Assembly (NCBI RefSeq): GCF_013116825.1
Contig: NZ_JABFNS010000036.1
Coordinates: 1-64,000 of the forward strand
DNA from: Myxococcus xanthus
GTDB lineage: Bacteria; Myxococcota; Myxococcia; Myxococcales; Myxococcaceae
DNA length: 64,000 nt
Direction: 5' to 3'
Shown here: positions 37,177-46,450 of the stretch, piece after piece
Numbering within the stretch: the first letter of the stretch is position 1
Layout: each line of letters starts with the position of its first letter
Notes under the pieces: generated by a model
The model's input: the letters and a program-made list of their open reading frames with translations, nothing else
Database searches by the model: none
Told to the model about the DNA's origin: nothing
Made by a program: the position numbers and the translations under genes

Positions 37177-39147
37177 CTACTGCTTGCGCGTGGCGTTGGC
37201 CTGCACCGTCATGTTCCAGTACATGTCCGGTGCCAGGTTGCCCTGCGCATCGAGCCACTTCTCGCTCGTGCCGGTGAGGCCGCTCGTGTCGGTGGGCGCC
37301 ACGGCCGTCTCCTCGGCGTACTCGTTGAACGAGTTGATGATGGCGAGCCTGGGCCGCTGCTGGTTCACGCGGCTCCAGCCGAGCTGCTGGTAGAAGCCGC
37401 CCCTCACGCCGTTGTAGGTGCGCGAGACGAACCAGCCCCGGTGGTTGTTCCAGCCCGACATCACGACCATGACCTCGTCGTTCGCCAGTGCTCCATCGGG
37501 CATTCCCCAGCCGTAGTAGAGCCTCCAGTCGCTCTGGGGAGGCTGGGTGGAGCTCGCCCTCACCGAGCCTTGCGCCCAGCGCACCGTGAAGCGGCTACTC
37601 GCGGTCTTGCTTCCGGTCCAGCTCTCCCACGCGAGCCGGTCCGCGTACTCAGCGTAGACGACGAGCAGCGGCTTGCCATCGAGTTGGAAGTAGCCATCCG
37701 GCGTGACGCACTTTGCGCTCTGGACGAACTCGTTCCAGACCTTCACCGCCTCCAACTCGAGCGTCGCCGGCTGGTGGTCGAATTGGATGCCTCCGATGGC
37801 GATGGCGTAGCGTGGCGTGCTCAGGGCTCCCGCGCTCCGCTTCTGGCCGATCCGGGCACACACCTCGAGCGCACGCGCCTTGATGTAGCCCTGGTCGACA
37901 TCGAGGTTGTTGGTCTCGTCGAGCAGCAGGAAGTCGATCTTCGCCGACTCAATCGTCGCCAGGTGCTCGTCGATCACCGTGGCATCCTTGCTGTCATACA
38001 CCTGGTACACGCCATGGGTGCGCGGGAGGTAGCGGATGTCCCAGGCCTCCCAGGTGTTCATGATGTTGGGTTGGAGGTACTTGCTGGAGTCGAGCACCCG
38101 CCACGTGCCGTCCGCAGCGGTGAAGGTGACGGGAGCGACCCGGCCCTTGCCGTAGGCATCACCCAGGAACTGCGTGTTCGAGCCCGCGCCATGGCCGGCG
38201 CTCCACAAGCTGTAGGCATTGAAGCCGGAGCCGCTCGAGGTGGCGACCTTCCACTCACCTGAGGAGAAGTAGGCGACGGCATCGGCGCGGCCATCGCCGT
38301 TGGTGTCGCCGAGCCGCTGGGCACTGGAGCCGATGCCGTGGCCGGAGCTCCACCGGCTGTAGGGATTGAAGCCGGAGCCGCTGGAGGTGGAGACGTACCA
38401 GTCACCCGTCGAGGCGATGTAGGTGACGGCGTCGGCGCGGCCGTCGCCGTTGACGTCGCCGAGCATCTGGGCGTTGGAGCCCACGCCGTGGCCGGAGATC
38501 CACCGGCTGTAGGGATTGAAGGCGGAGCCGCTGGAGGTGGAGACATACCAGTCGCCTCCCGCGGAGAAGTAGACGATGGCGTCGACCTTTCGATCACCAT
38601 TGACGTCCGCGAGCCGCTGGGCGCTGGAGCCCACGCCGTGGCCGGAGATCCACCGGCTGTAGGGATTGAAGGCGGAGCCGCTGGAGGTGGAGACATACCA
38701 GTCGCCTCCCGCGGAGAAGTAGACGATGGCATCGGCCCGGCCATCACCGTTGACGTCGCCGAGCATCTGGGTGCTGGAGCCCACGCCGTGGCCGGAGATC
38801 CACCGGGTGTAGGAATTGAAGCCGTTGCCGTTGGAGGTGGCGACGTACCAGTCACCCGTCGAGGAGAAGTAGACGACGGCATCGGCGCGGCCATCGCCAT
38901 TGACGTCGCCGAGCATCTGGGCGCTGGAGCCAACGCCGTGGCCGCGGCTCCAGATGTAGCGCCCCTCGTTGGCGTACCAGGTGCTGTACCAGATGCCGGT
39001 GGTCACGGGGCCCGTGTACAGCGCGGAGGACTCCGACTCGGGCGTGGAGTCCTGGCTCGCGTCGGGCTCGGGCGCGCACGACGCCAGGCCGAGCAGGAGC
39101 GTGAAGGACAGGGGGAGACGCATCGTTCGATGAAGTTTGGGTTCCAT
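37177..39147 (-). CDS. Lipoprotein with six VCBS/FG-GAP repeats and a GH99-like C-terminal domain
   Basis: 656 aa. A signal peptide with lipobox LGLASC gives a cell-surface lipoprotein; either ATG, 39147 or 39123, could be the start. Six 50-residue repeats follow (about 60-350), each with DVNGDGRADA, the calcium-binding loop of FG-GAP/VCBS propellers. The C-terminal half (about 360-650: HGVYQVYDSKDATVIDEHL, DFLLLDETNN, INSFNEYAEE) resembles glycoside hydrolase family 99/71-like domains, with acidic residues in suitable positions. It probably binds and cuts a polysaccharide outside the cell. The repeats are nearly identical at DNA level, with an exact 150-bp period. Confidence 0.75.
   Translation of the reverse strand: MEPKLHRTMRLPLSFTLLLGLASCAPEPDASQDSTPESESSALYTGPVTTGIWYSTWYANEGRYIWSRGHGVGSSAQMLGDVNGDGRADAVVYFSSTGDWYVATSNGNGFNSYTRWISGHGVGSSTQMLGDVNGDGRADAIVYFSAGGDWYVSTSSGSAFNPYSRWISGHGVGSSAQRLADVNGDRKVDAIVYFSAGGDWYVSTSSGSAFNPYSRWISGHGVGSNAQMLGDVNGDGRADAVTYIASTGDWYVSTSSGSGFNPYSRWSSGHGIGSSAQRLGDTNGDGRADAVAYFSSGEWKVATSSGSGFNAYSLWSAGHGAGSNTQFLGDAYGKGRVAPVTFTAADGTWRVLDSSKYLQPNIMNTWEAWDIRYLPRTHGVYQVYDSKDATVIDEHLATIESAKIDFLLLDETNNLDVDQGYIKARALEVCARIGQKRSAGALSTPRYAIAIGGIQFDHQPATLELEAVKVWNEFVQSAKCVTPDGYFQLDGKPLLVVYAEYADRLAWESWTGSKTASSRFTVRWAQGSVRASSTQPPQSDWRLYYGWGMPDGALANDEVMVVMSGWNNHRGWFVSRTYNGVRGGFYQQLGWSRVNQQRPRLAIINSFNEYAEETAVAPTDTSGLTGTSEKWLDAQGNLAPDMYWNMTVQANATRKQ
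38190..38940. repeat. Tandem 150-bp coding repeats (VCBS propeller)
   Basis: The phrase GCCGGAGATC recurs at 38491, 38641 and 38791, exactly 150 bp apart, with related units at 38341 and near 38191. The two central units are almost base-for-base identical, which implies recent expansion or gene conversion. Confidence 0.8.
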
Positions 39148-39253
39148 GGCTCAGGTGCGCGGCTGGCGCTCCGCCGCCTTAACACGAGACAGGCAGGAAA
39201 CTTGAGCTTTCCTCGTACCCAATCCATGGGCACTACCTCGCATGTGGCCGACT

Positions 39254-40741
39254 TAGTCCTACAGTTGTAGTTCGGAAGAAGCCGCAGCCTCCTCCCTGTT
39301 GAAAGAACAGGAGGGGGAGGAACGAGGCTTCCCATGTCGTCGACACTCGAGGCGGAGACGCGGGCGCACGAGGTGCGCCTGGTCAGCCAGCTCGGCGCGG
39401 AAATAGAGGCGGTAGGTACTTGGCTGCAGCCCCACTTCCGCAGGCGCGAGGCGCATGTCGCTGCCGTGGAATACGTGAGGGCGCTGCTGGGCCGAGCGCA
39501 GCGGAAGAATGCGTGGGGCCTCTCAGAAGACGCAGGGCATGGCGCCCCGTATGCCTTCCAGCACCTACTGCTGCGCGCGAAGTGGGACGCAGACTCGGTG
39601 CGCGACGGCGTTCTGGAGTACGCCCGAAGAAGTCTGGGGGACGGCGGCGTGCTGGCGGTGGACGAGACAGGCTTCTTGAAGAAGGGAGACAAGTCCGTCG
39701 GAGTCGCGCGCCAGTACACCGGCACGGCGGGCAAAATCGAGAATGCGCAGGTGGGCGTCTTCCTCTCATATGCCACGCCCCGTGGACACGCGCTGGTGGA
39801 CAGGGAGTTGTACCTGCCAGCAGCCTGGACACAGGACGCGGCACGCCGTGACGCGGGCGGCATTCCAGAAGACGTCGACTTCGAATCCAAGTCGGCCCTC
39901 GCGCAAGGCATGCTGCAGCGGGCCTTGGCCTCGGGACTGAAGCCTGCGTGGGTGGTGGGCGACGAAGTCTACGGGCGTGACAACACGTTGCGGCGCTTCC
40001 TGGAGGACTTGCGCCAGCCCTACGTGCTGACAGTGGCCGCAAATACGCACGTCTGGCGGGGCTTCTACCAGGTGAAGCCGGGAGACATGGTGCAACTCGT
40101 CCCTCCCGAGGGCTGGGTACGACTTTCCGCAGGTGCGGGAAGCAAGGGCCCACGCCTCTACGACTGGGCACGCATGCGTCTCAACCGGCACCTGGGCCTT
40201 TCGCGGTGGCTGCTTTTTCGTCGCAGCCTCGTGGAGGGGAAGGTGGCCTTCTACATTGCCCACGCACGGCGCAATGCTTCGCTGGCCTCGCTGGTGAGGG
40301 CCGCCGGAAGCCGGTGGGCCATTGAGGACGACTTCGAGTCCGCCAAGGGCGAGGTGGGCCTGGCAGACTACGAGGTGCGCACCTGGACGGCTTGGCATCG
40401 GCACATGACGCTGTGCCTCGTCGCGCACGTCTTCCTGGCCAATGCGCGGGCCATGGCCAACCTCGCACCCAAGGAGGGACTGCCCCCAAAAGGGCTCGGC
40501 CTGCCGTCGCGCAGAAACCCCATGCGGGCGTTTCTCGTCCGGCAGGGCCTTCACTGACAGGCCTCGTCCGCTACTCCGTCCAGGAGATTCGGCGCCTGCT
40601 GCTCGCCCTCTGGCGGCGCACGCTCTCACCAGTTGAAGATGTCCTCCTGTGGAGTCGCTGGCGACGGCACCATCAAGCTGTCGCCATGCGCTGCCACTAT
40701 CGTGCACGTGGCGCGAGACTCAAACTGCAACTGTAGGACTA
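39254..40741 (+). mobile_element. IS701-family element, inactivated
   Basis: 19-bp terminal repeats TAGTCCTACAGTTGTAGTT (39254-39272) and its complement with one mismatch (40723-40741). Inside is one transposase with a 3' frameshift. A strong GC hairpin (39288-39320, CTCCCTGTT/AACAGGAGG core) lies just before the transposase ATG and could block read-through expression. I could not see a convincing target duplication (TTAG versus CTAC flanks). Confidence 0.8.
39334..40736 (+). pseudogene. IS701-family transposase with C-terminal frameshift
   Basis: The intact part (407 aa, 39334-40557) has VLAVDETGFLKKG with the first catalytic Asp, the motif GVARQYTGTAGKIENAQVGV typical of the family, and WVVGDEVYG with the second Asp. 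It stops early. The expected C-terminus (GLVRYSVQEIRRLLLAL ... WSRWRRHHQAVAMRCHYR) continues in another frame up to 40736. The shift lies within about 40490-40560. Confidence 0.8.
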
Positions 40742-40806
40742 CGGTCCACACGAAGTGCGGGAGAGCCGCTTCCGTGGACACCCCCAATGTGATGGACGGG
40801 TGTTCG

Positions 40807-41050
40807 ATGTCGGCGAGCGAGAAGAAGCAGAGGCGGCAGCGACGTAGTTTCAGCCCGGAGTTCAAGGCCGGGGCGGTGAAGCTGGCGCTGGTGGAGGGCA
40901 AGTCAGTCGCGGAGGTGGCGAAAGAAAGACCTGGACCTGCCCGAGAGCATGCTGCAGCTCTAAGACGGCGCTGACGGAACAAGCGCTACTGGAGACCATC
41001 CGCAGAGTGCCAATCCGCTCGCCTTTCCTGGGCGACGGGCACCACAAGAT
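40807..41050 (+). pseudogene. IS3-family orfA/orfB remnants
   Basis: From 40807 one frame gives RRSFSPEFKAGAVKLALVE, the start of an IS3 OrfA helix-turn-helix; after a shift near 40920 another frame gives KDLDLPESMLQL and a stop. From 40978 a third segment reads ALLETIRRV...SPFLGDGHHKI, like the OrfB N-terminal region. No element ends are seen. The following 195 bp (41051-41245) have no gene. Confidence 0.55.
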
Positions 41051-41245
41051 CGGGAGCCGCCCTCCCCCGGATTGCGAAAGTGGTCGCAGCTCAAAGACAT
41101 CTGTCGCGCCAGCTCTCTTCCCACCGTCATGAGGGCACCATCGCTCTCCTCCATCTTTCCAGATGACAGACTCGAAATCCATGGAGTAGAGCTCTTGCTT
41201 GACTCTCAATCTAGAGGTTCTCCCCCATGAAAAGGTCGTCCCTGC

Positions 41246-44200
41246 ATGCGATGCTTGACAGGAAGTAAGTCAGTCGACAGCTTCGCTAAACTGCTCCCGG
41301 TTCTGATGGGGGTGTTGCTTTCTGCAAGCTGTGGCGTCATTGAGGACCCCCCTCAGGAAGAGCCAGTGACTCTTCCGAGACAGGGCATTGCCACGGAGGC
41401 ACTCCGTGCGCTTCCAGCCCGAATGGCTGCCGGGCAGGAGCACTCACTCGTCATCCGGCCTGATGGGTCTGTCTGGGCCTCCGGCTCCAACCTGTTTGGC
41501 CAACTGGGGGATGGCACCAATATCGACCGGAAAGAGTTCGTCCGAGTTCAAGGACTCACACACGTAATCGCCGTCGCGGCGGGGCTTTCCCACTCGTTGG
41601 CGCTGCGCGCGGACGGCTCGGTATGGGCGTGGGGCACCAATGCCTCCGGGCAGTTGGGCAACGGCTCCGGCGAGGACAGCCCCATCCCATCCCAAGTTCC
41701 CGGCCTCAGCGGAGTCACAACCATTGGGGCTGGCACGGAGCACTCCCTGGCCGCTCGCTCAGATGGAACGGTCTGGGCCTGGGGCGCCAATTGGGATGGA
41801 CAACTGGGCAACGGCTCCCTGACCTCGCGCACCACCCCCACCAAGGTGGGGACGACCCTTGGCAACATCGTGGCAGTGGTGGGGGGAAGCGCCCACTCGA
41901 TGGCACTCCGGGCGGACGGGACGGTTCATGCCTGGGGCGCCGGCGCCAGCGGACAGCTTGGCAATGGATCAACGGCCCGCCGTCTTGCCCCCATGCAAGT
42001 ACCGGGGCTGAGCAACGTCCTTTCCATCGCCGCGGGTGACAGTCACTCCCTCGCCATCCAAGCGAATGGCGCCATCCGGGCATGGGGCAACAACGCCTAT
42101 GGCCAACTGGGGGATGGGACGAACACGAATAGACTTGCCCCTGTGCCGGCGGCGCCCCAGGGAAACTGGGTGTCCCTCGCCTCCGGACTGAACTCCTCCA
42201 TCGCCGTGCGCTCGGATGGCACCGTCTGGGCCTGGGGCTTCAATGCCTACGGACAGCTTGGCGATGGGACGCAGGTGGACCGCGTCCTCCCTGTCCAGGT
42301 CAGTGGGCTGAGCCAGGGGCGGCTGGTGTCCATGGGGAGCGCGCACTCTCTCGTGCTACTGACCTCGGGGCTGGTGAGCTCATGGGGAGGCAACTTCGTC
42401 GGTCAACTCGGTAGCGGCACGGTGATGGACCGCGCCACGCCCGGCTCCACGAATGTCCAGTCAGGATGGGCGAAGGTCGCCCCTGGAGACTCCTTTACCC
42501 TGTTCTTGCGACCGGATGGAACCGTTTGGGCATCCGGAGAAAACCATGCAGGGCAGCTCGGCAACGGAACCACCAATGGTAGTGCCCTACCCGTTCCTGC
42601 TACGGGGTTGAACAACGTCGTGGACGTGGCCGCGACCAGCGACTCCTCCGTTGCCGTTCGGTCGGATGGGACGTTATGGGTCTGGGGGGGTTACAACAAG
42701 GCCACACTGTTGCCAACGAAAGTGGCCGGGCTCAGCAATGCGGTTGCCGTCACGGCTGGAGCATACAAGGTCGCTGTACTCAAGATGGATGGAACCGTTT
42801 GGACCTGGTCCAACCTGGATTCATTCATCACCCCCACCCAGGTGACCGGTCTTTCTGGAGTGATTTCGATCACAGGCGGGCCTTACCATTTTCTCGCATT
42901 GCGTTCGGACGGCAGCATCTGGGCATGGGGTAACAACAGCTCTGGACAGTTGGGTGACGGAACGACCTCATCCCGCGAAGTCCCAGCACCCGTCGGGGGA
43001 GTGAGCAATGCCGTGGACATCGCGGCAGGGGGCTGTGTTTCGCTTGCGCTTCGCGCGGACGGGAAAGTCTGGAGTTGGGGCTGTAACGTCTATGGCCAGC
43101 TGGGTGACGACACAGAGGATTCTCGCTCTTCGCCGGCTCCAATCACTGGGCTCACTGGAGTCACCGGAATATCCGCCGGCTCCGCAGGAGCTTTCGCAGT
43201 GACTGACGATGGTGCGGTTTGGGTATGGGGCGGCGGCCTGCTTGGGGATGGGACCGAAAGATACGACGTCACCACTCCCATGCGATTGCCAAGCCTGAGC
43301 AATGTTGTTTCAGTTTCGGGTGGGCAAGGATTCTCGTTCGCGCAGCGCGCGGACGGCGTTCTGCTGGCCTGGGGCCGCAATCGGCATGGGCAGTTGGGCA
43401 ATGGCGCTTCTGACCGGCGCGAAATGCCTGTTCGCCTCACGGGCCTGAACGACGTCGTGGACATCGCGGCAGCAGACGATAACTCCGTAGCACTCCGTTC
43501 TGACGGGACGGTCTGGGGCTGGGGCGCTGGGACCAGTTGGTCACACGTACCGATGCAGATTGCTGGGTTGGATCGTATCGTGGACGTCGTCGCCGGTGAC
43601 TGTCACTTCACCGCCCTGAGGTCGGATGGAACAGTATGGACTTGGGCTGCGACTCCGTGTGGAGGCGACTACCAGAACCACGGGCAGATGGGTGATGGGA
43701 CTCGGACCTATCATTATGTGCCGGCGCCTGTTCCGGGCCTGAGTCGGGTCATCGCGATTTCCTCAGGCGAGCTTCACTCTCTTGCCTTGCGCGCGGATGG
43801 TACGGTCTGGGGTTGGGGAAATAATGAACAGGGCCAGCTTGGCGACGGAACAACGATTGATCGCCTCACCCCAGTTCAGGTTTCCGGGTTGATTGGAGTC
43901 ACCGCGATGTCCGCCTCATATTCGGGCTCGGTGGCAGTGGACGCGAATGGAAGGGTCTGGGTATGGGGCGACAACCATGAAGGACGCCTGGGCGCCGGAC
44001 CGAATACCAGTACAGTGCTGTATCCCGTACAGATTCCGTCTCTCTCAGGTGTTGTGGAGATTGCATCAGGTGCATTCCATCACATGGCCAGACGCTCAGA
44101 TGGCACTCTCTGGGCATGGGGCTCCAATGCGTTTGGGGGAATCGGCGATGGCTCTGCAATAGGTAACGGAAGCCTTGTCGGCACACCTGTCCAGGTTATG

Positions 44201-44509
44201 ACCTCAGCAAGAAGTATCGGCGCCGGCGGCTATTCATCATATGCCATTCGCAGTAACGGAACGCTCTGGGCATGGGGCGACAATGCGTTCGGTCAGCTGG
44301 GGGATGGCAGCACGACCCATCGCACCAGACCCGTACTGGTTTCGGGGTTGACTGACATGATCCACTCCGCGGCGGGGCGTTACCATTCACTGCATCAAGC
44401 AGCCGATGGATCCGTCTGGGCCTCTGGCGACAGCATCTTCGGACAGCGAGGGGATGGTGCCCCCCAAGCTGTAGCGTACACGCCAGTCCCGGTTCAGTTG
44501 CCCCAGTAG
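41246..44509 (+). CDS. RCC1-repeat (beta-propeller) lipoprotein, 1087 aa
   Basis: A type II signal peptide (LLPVLMGVLLSASC-G, Cys near 33) is followed by about twenty repeats of roughly 50 residues with the consensus RADGTVWAWGxNxxGQLGDGT...PxxVxGL, the RCC1/ATS1 signature. Seven repeats make one propeller, so two or three propellers are expected. Myxobacterial proteins of this type are surface-exposed and may bind prey or matrix; the role is not known. Codon use in the second half is visibly more AT-rich than in the first. An intrinsic terminator follows at 44621. Confidence 0.88.
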   Translation: MRCLTGSKSVDSFAKLLPVLMGVLLSASCGVIEDPPQEEPVTLPRQGIATEALRALPARMAAGQEHSLVIRPDGSVWASGSNLFGQLGDGTNIDRKEFVRVQGLTHVIAVAAGLSHSLALRADGSVWAWGTNASGQLGNGSGEDSPIPSQVPGLSGVTTIGAGTEHSLAARSDGTVWAWGANWDGQLGNGSLTSRTTPTKVGTTLGNIVAVVGGSAHSMALRADGTVHAWGAGASGQLGNGSTARRLAPMQVPGLSNVLSIAAGDSHSLAIQANGAIRAWGNNAYGQLGDGTNTNRLAPVPAAPQGNWVSLASGLNSSIAVRSDGTVWAWGFNAYGQLGDGTQVDRVLPVQVSGLSQGRLVSMGSAHSLVLLTSGLVSSWGGNFVGQLGSGTVMDRATPGSTNVQSGWAKVAPGDSFTLFLRPDGTVWASGENHAGQLGNGTTNGSALPVPATGLNNVVDVAATSDSSVAVRSDGTLWVWGGYNKATLLPTKVAGLSNAVAVTAGAYKVAVLKMDGTVWTWSNLDSFITPTQVTGLSGVISITGGPYHFLALRSDGSIWAWGNNSSGQLGDGTTSSREVPAPVGGVSNAVDIAAGGCVSLALRADGKVWSWGCNVYGQLGDDTEDSRSSPAPITGLTGVTGISAGSAGAFAVTDDGAVWVWGGGLLGDGTERYDVTTPMRLPSLSNVVSVSGGQGFSFAQRADGVLLAWGRNRHGQLGNGASDRREMPVRLTGLNDVVDIAAADDNSVALRSDGTVWGWGAGTSWSHVPMQIAGLDRIVDVVAGDCHFTALRSDGTVWTWAATPCGGDYQNHGQMGDGTRTYHYVPAPVPGLSRVIAISSGELHSLALRADGTVWGWGNNEQGQLGDGTTIDRLTPVQVSGLIGVTAMSASYSGSVAVDANGRVWVWGDNHEGRLGAGPNTSTVLYPVQIPSLSGVVEIASGAFHHMARRSDGTLWAWGSNAFGGIGDGSAIGNGSLVGTPVQVMTSARSIGAGGYSSYAIRSNGTLWAWGDNAFGQLGDGSTTHRTRPVLVSGLTDMIHSAAGRYHSLHQAADGSVWASGDSIFGQRGDGAPQAVAYTPVPVQLPQ

Positions 44510-44620
44510 TGCTCAGCGCTTGCTTCGATAGGAGCGAGTGGACCCAAGTGGTGATGCCCAGTGCGAAGTGCAGCATCGCGACGTAGGTGTCCTCTCGCTT
44601 CTCCCAACTGAAGAAAAGAA

Positions 44621-44655
44621 GGCCCTGCCTGAAAACTGGCAGGGCCTTTTATTTT
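44621..44655 (+). terminator. Intrinsic terminator after the RCC1 gene
   Basis: GGCCCTGCC / GGCAGGGCC, 9-bp perfect stem with an 8-nt loop, followed by TTTTATTTT. It is preceded by AAGAAAAGAA, so it may work in both directions. Confidence 0.85.
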
Positions 44656-45021
44656 GGCCGCGCGATGAAAAAGGAGCCACCCGCCACGTGCACATGAACC
44701 GCAGCGGCGAACCCCAAGAAGAAAATCGTGTCGTGTCAGGGACAGAATCCAATCACCGCAGGTCCCCAGGGAAAGGAGCGGCGACCATGACGACGTTGAC
44801 GGTGCGGACGAACCCGATGAAGCGCAGCTATCGCAACAGCCTCTGGCCCCAGTTCGACGCCGCCTCCTGCTCCCTTGTGAGCTTCGCCTCGAAGTCCCCT
44901 GCGGGCTTTGACCGGCTTGGCGGCCCTCCGCCCGTCCCCTGCTGAAGCTCGCGCTCCTTCACCTGCGCGCCAAGCCACGCAGAGGCCGGGCTCCCATCCA
45001 GGGGACCTGGCCTCTCGGCAT
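44656..45021. other. 366 bp without a convincing gene
   Basis: A plus-strand frame from ATG 44787 after AAAGGAG (52 aa) and a minus-strand frame ending LTREQEAASNWGQRLLR are both open, but neither is convincing. The latter may be a gene fragment next to the 45022 gene. Confidence 0.3.
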
Positions 45022-45480
45022 TCAGGGCTCCTGCTCCTCCTGGGGATGTAGAGGGCGACCGGTAACTTTCGGTGGAGGAGCCAAGCGTCCCGCTTCGAGA
45101 GCGTCGAGTTCCGCCTGCTGTCGAACATGCCGACTCGAGGGGCCGCGGTCCGCCCAGCTCTTCGCCATGAAGCGAACGTCGATGCCGCCACGCTCCTCGT
45201 CCACGAAGGCCCGCGTGCTGCCCTCGAACTCCGCCATGTGCGCCAACCCAGGCCGCCATGTGCAATCCGCAGGGAGCACCACCCAGACGCGCTTGTCGAA
45301 GCCACGGGTGTCGGCCAGACATACACTGCGCCCGCGCACCTCCACGACCTCACCCACCAGAATCATCTCCCGCGGCGGCAAGGCCTTTCGCGCCATGGGC
45401 TGGACGTCGTCAGAGATGAGCTGGATGACCGACCGGATGGAGAAGTACTGCGGCTTCTGCTTTCCAAGTCCCCGCTGCAT
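45022..45480 (-). CDS. Hypothetical protein, 152 aa
   Basis: Start at 45480. The central part (MILVGEVVEVRGRSVCLADTRGFDKRVWVVLP) predicts a small beta-barrel, OB-like, followed by a charged helical tail with Pro-rich end. No signal peptide. It is divergent from the 45695 gene with about 210 bp between them. An alternative frame over the same bases (44736-45353) was rejected because of its composition. Confidence 0.6.
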   Translation of the reverse strand: MQRGLGKQKPQYFSIRSVIQLISDDVQPMARKALPPREMILVGEVVEVRGRSVCLADTRGFDKRVWVVLPADCTWRPGLAHMAEFEGSTRAFVDEERGGIDVRFMAKSWADRGPSSRHVRQQAELDALEAGRLAPPPKVTGRPLHPQEEQEP

Positions 45481-45694
45481 GCGCCCTCCCTCGCATCGGG
45501 CACCACACCCGACTTGTGGGTGGAGGTATGCCAGATGGGGTTGACACGATTTGGCGAACTGGGTCAGCAGAGCCCCAGAATTGTCGAACTGCTCCGTAGC
45601 AGAGGAATCTTGTCGGCCGGGTGGAACCTACGCGGACGCTTCTGCCGTAGTACATTCTCAGCATCGGCGAACGCGCCAACAGAAGGGGGATGCA

Positions 45695-46057
45695 ATGAAC
45701 TTGATGATGACTATCGAGAGGACAGAGCGCCAAGAGCACATTGATTCACTCTTTGAGCGCGACGAGGTTCGCTACCCTTTTCCCAAGAGGATCCTGAGGA
45801 AGGACGAGCTTGCGGGCGGGGTGCTTTACGTCGTGTACCAAGGGCGAATCTGTGGTTACGGCCAGATAGGAAGCATCAAGCAGCACCGAGGAATGAAGGT
45901 CGGAAGTCGGCCAGGAAGGCGGGTAGATGGACCTGGGGATGTGGTGGTTCTCAACGGACCACTGGAAAAGATGCCTCGCGAGATAAGCATGCGTGGATTT
46001 CAAGGATTTCGTTACATCAAGAAGGACCTGCATAATCCATCGCGCGTTCGCCGCTGA
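45695..46057 (+). CDS. Hypothetical protein, 120 aa, PUA-like fold suspected
   Basis: ATG after AGAAGGGGGATGCA, a good ribosome-binding site. The product has LYVVYQGRICGYGQIGSI, VVVLNGPLEKMPREI and MRGFQGFRYIKK, a pattern of strands and a G-rich turn like small PUA/ASCH-type domains that bind modified bases or RNA. That is an inference from pattern alone. Lower G+C than the genes around it suggests acquisition. Confidence 0.6.
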   Translation: MNLMMTIERTERQEHIDSLFERDEVRYPFPKRILRKDELAGGVLYVVYQGRICGYGQIGSIKQHRGMKVGSRPGRRVDGPGDVVVLNGPLEKMPREISMRGFQGFRYIKKDLHNPSRVRR

Positions 46058-46079
46058 ACGGCATACCTGTGCGGTGAGC

Positions 46080-46257
46080 GTCAAGCCCTCGTCGGGCAGT
46101 GCGTCAATGCGAGGGAGCGAGGCGCGAGAGGGAGTTCCGGCTGACGGGCGCAGTGGAAGAGGCGCGACGTGCCTGGGCGGAGCTGACCGTGTGGCGGAAG
46201 GCCTATGCCCTGGAGACGGCGGAGGCACGGGCTGAGCTCGGGCGCTGTCGCGGGTAG
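46080..46257 (+). pseudogene. Gene fragment with dispersed-repeat start
   Basis: A GTGCGTCAATGCGAGGGAGC block like the dispersed repeat is followed by a frame reading EFRLTGAVEEARRAWAEL and a stop at 46257, a helical fragment lacking a start. The rest of 46058-46450 has no gene. Confidence 0.35.
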
Positions 46258-46450
46258 CAGTCGATTTCAGGCGGCGATTTCGTCCGGTCTGTCTCTCCCA
46301 GTCTGGGGGCGTTCATGTTCCCCCTGACTCTCGGGAGGACAACGTGAAGGCGGCGACATGGAGTTCGTTCCTGGGGGAGACCTGGATGGTGCTTCACGTG
46401 AGAAGGAGGCGGTCCCTTGCGGAGAAAACACGCTACCGGGGGCGATGCGC

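Noticed and set aside
38058-38933. Repeat-rich minus-strand frame that could pass as a separate protein, and the 150-bp repeats as a CRISPR-like array
   Set aside because: The repeats are in-frame VCBS coding units without unique spacers; the frame is a shifted shadow of the lipoprotein.
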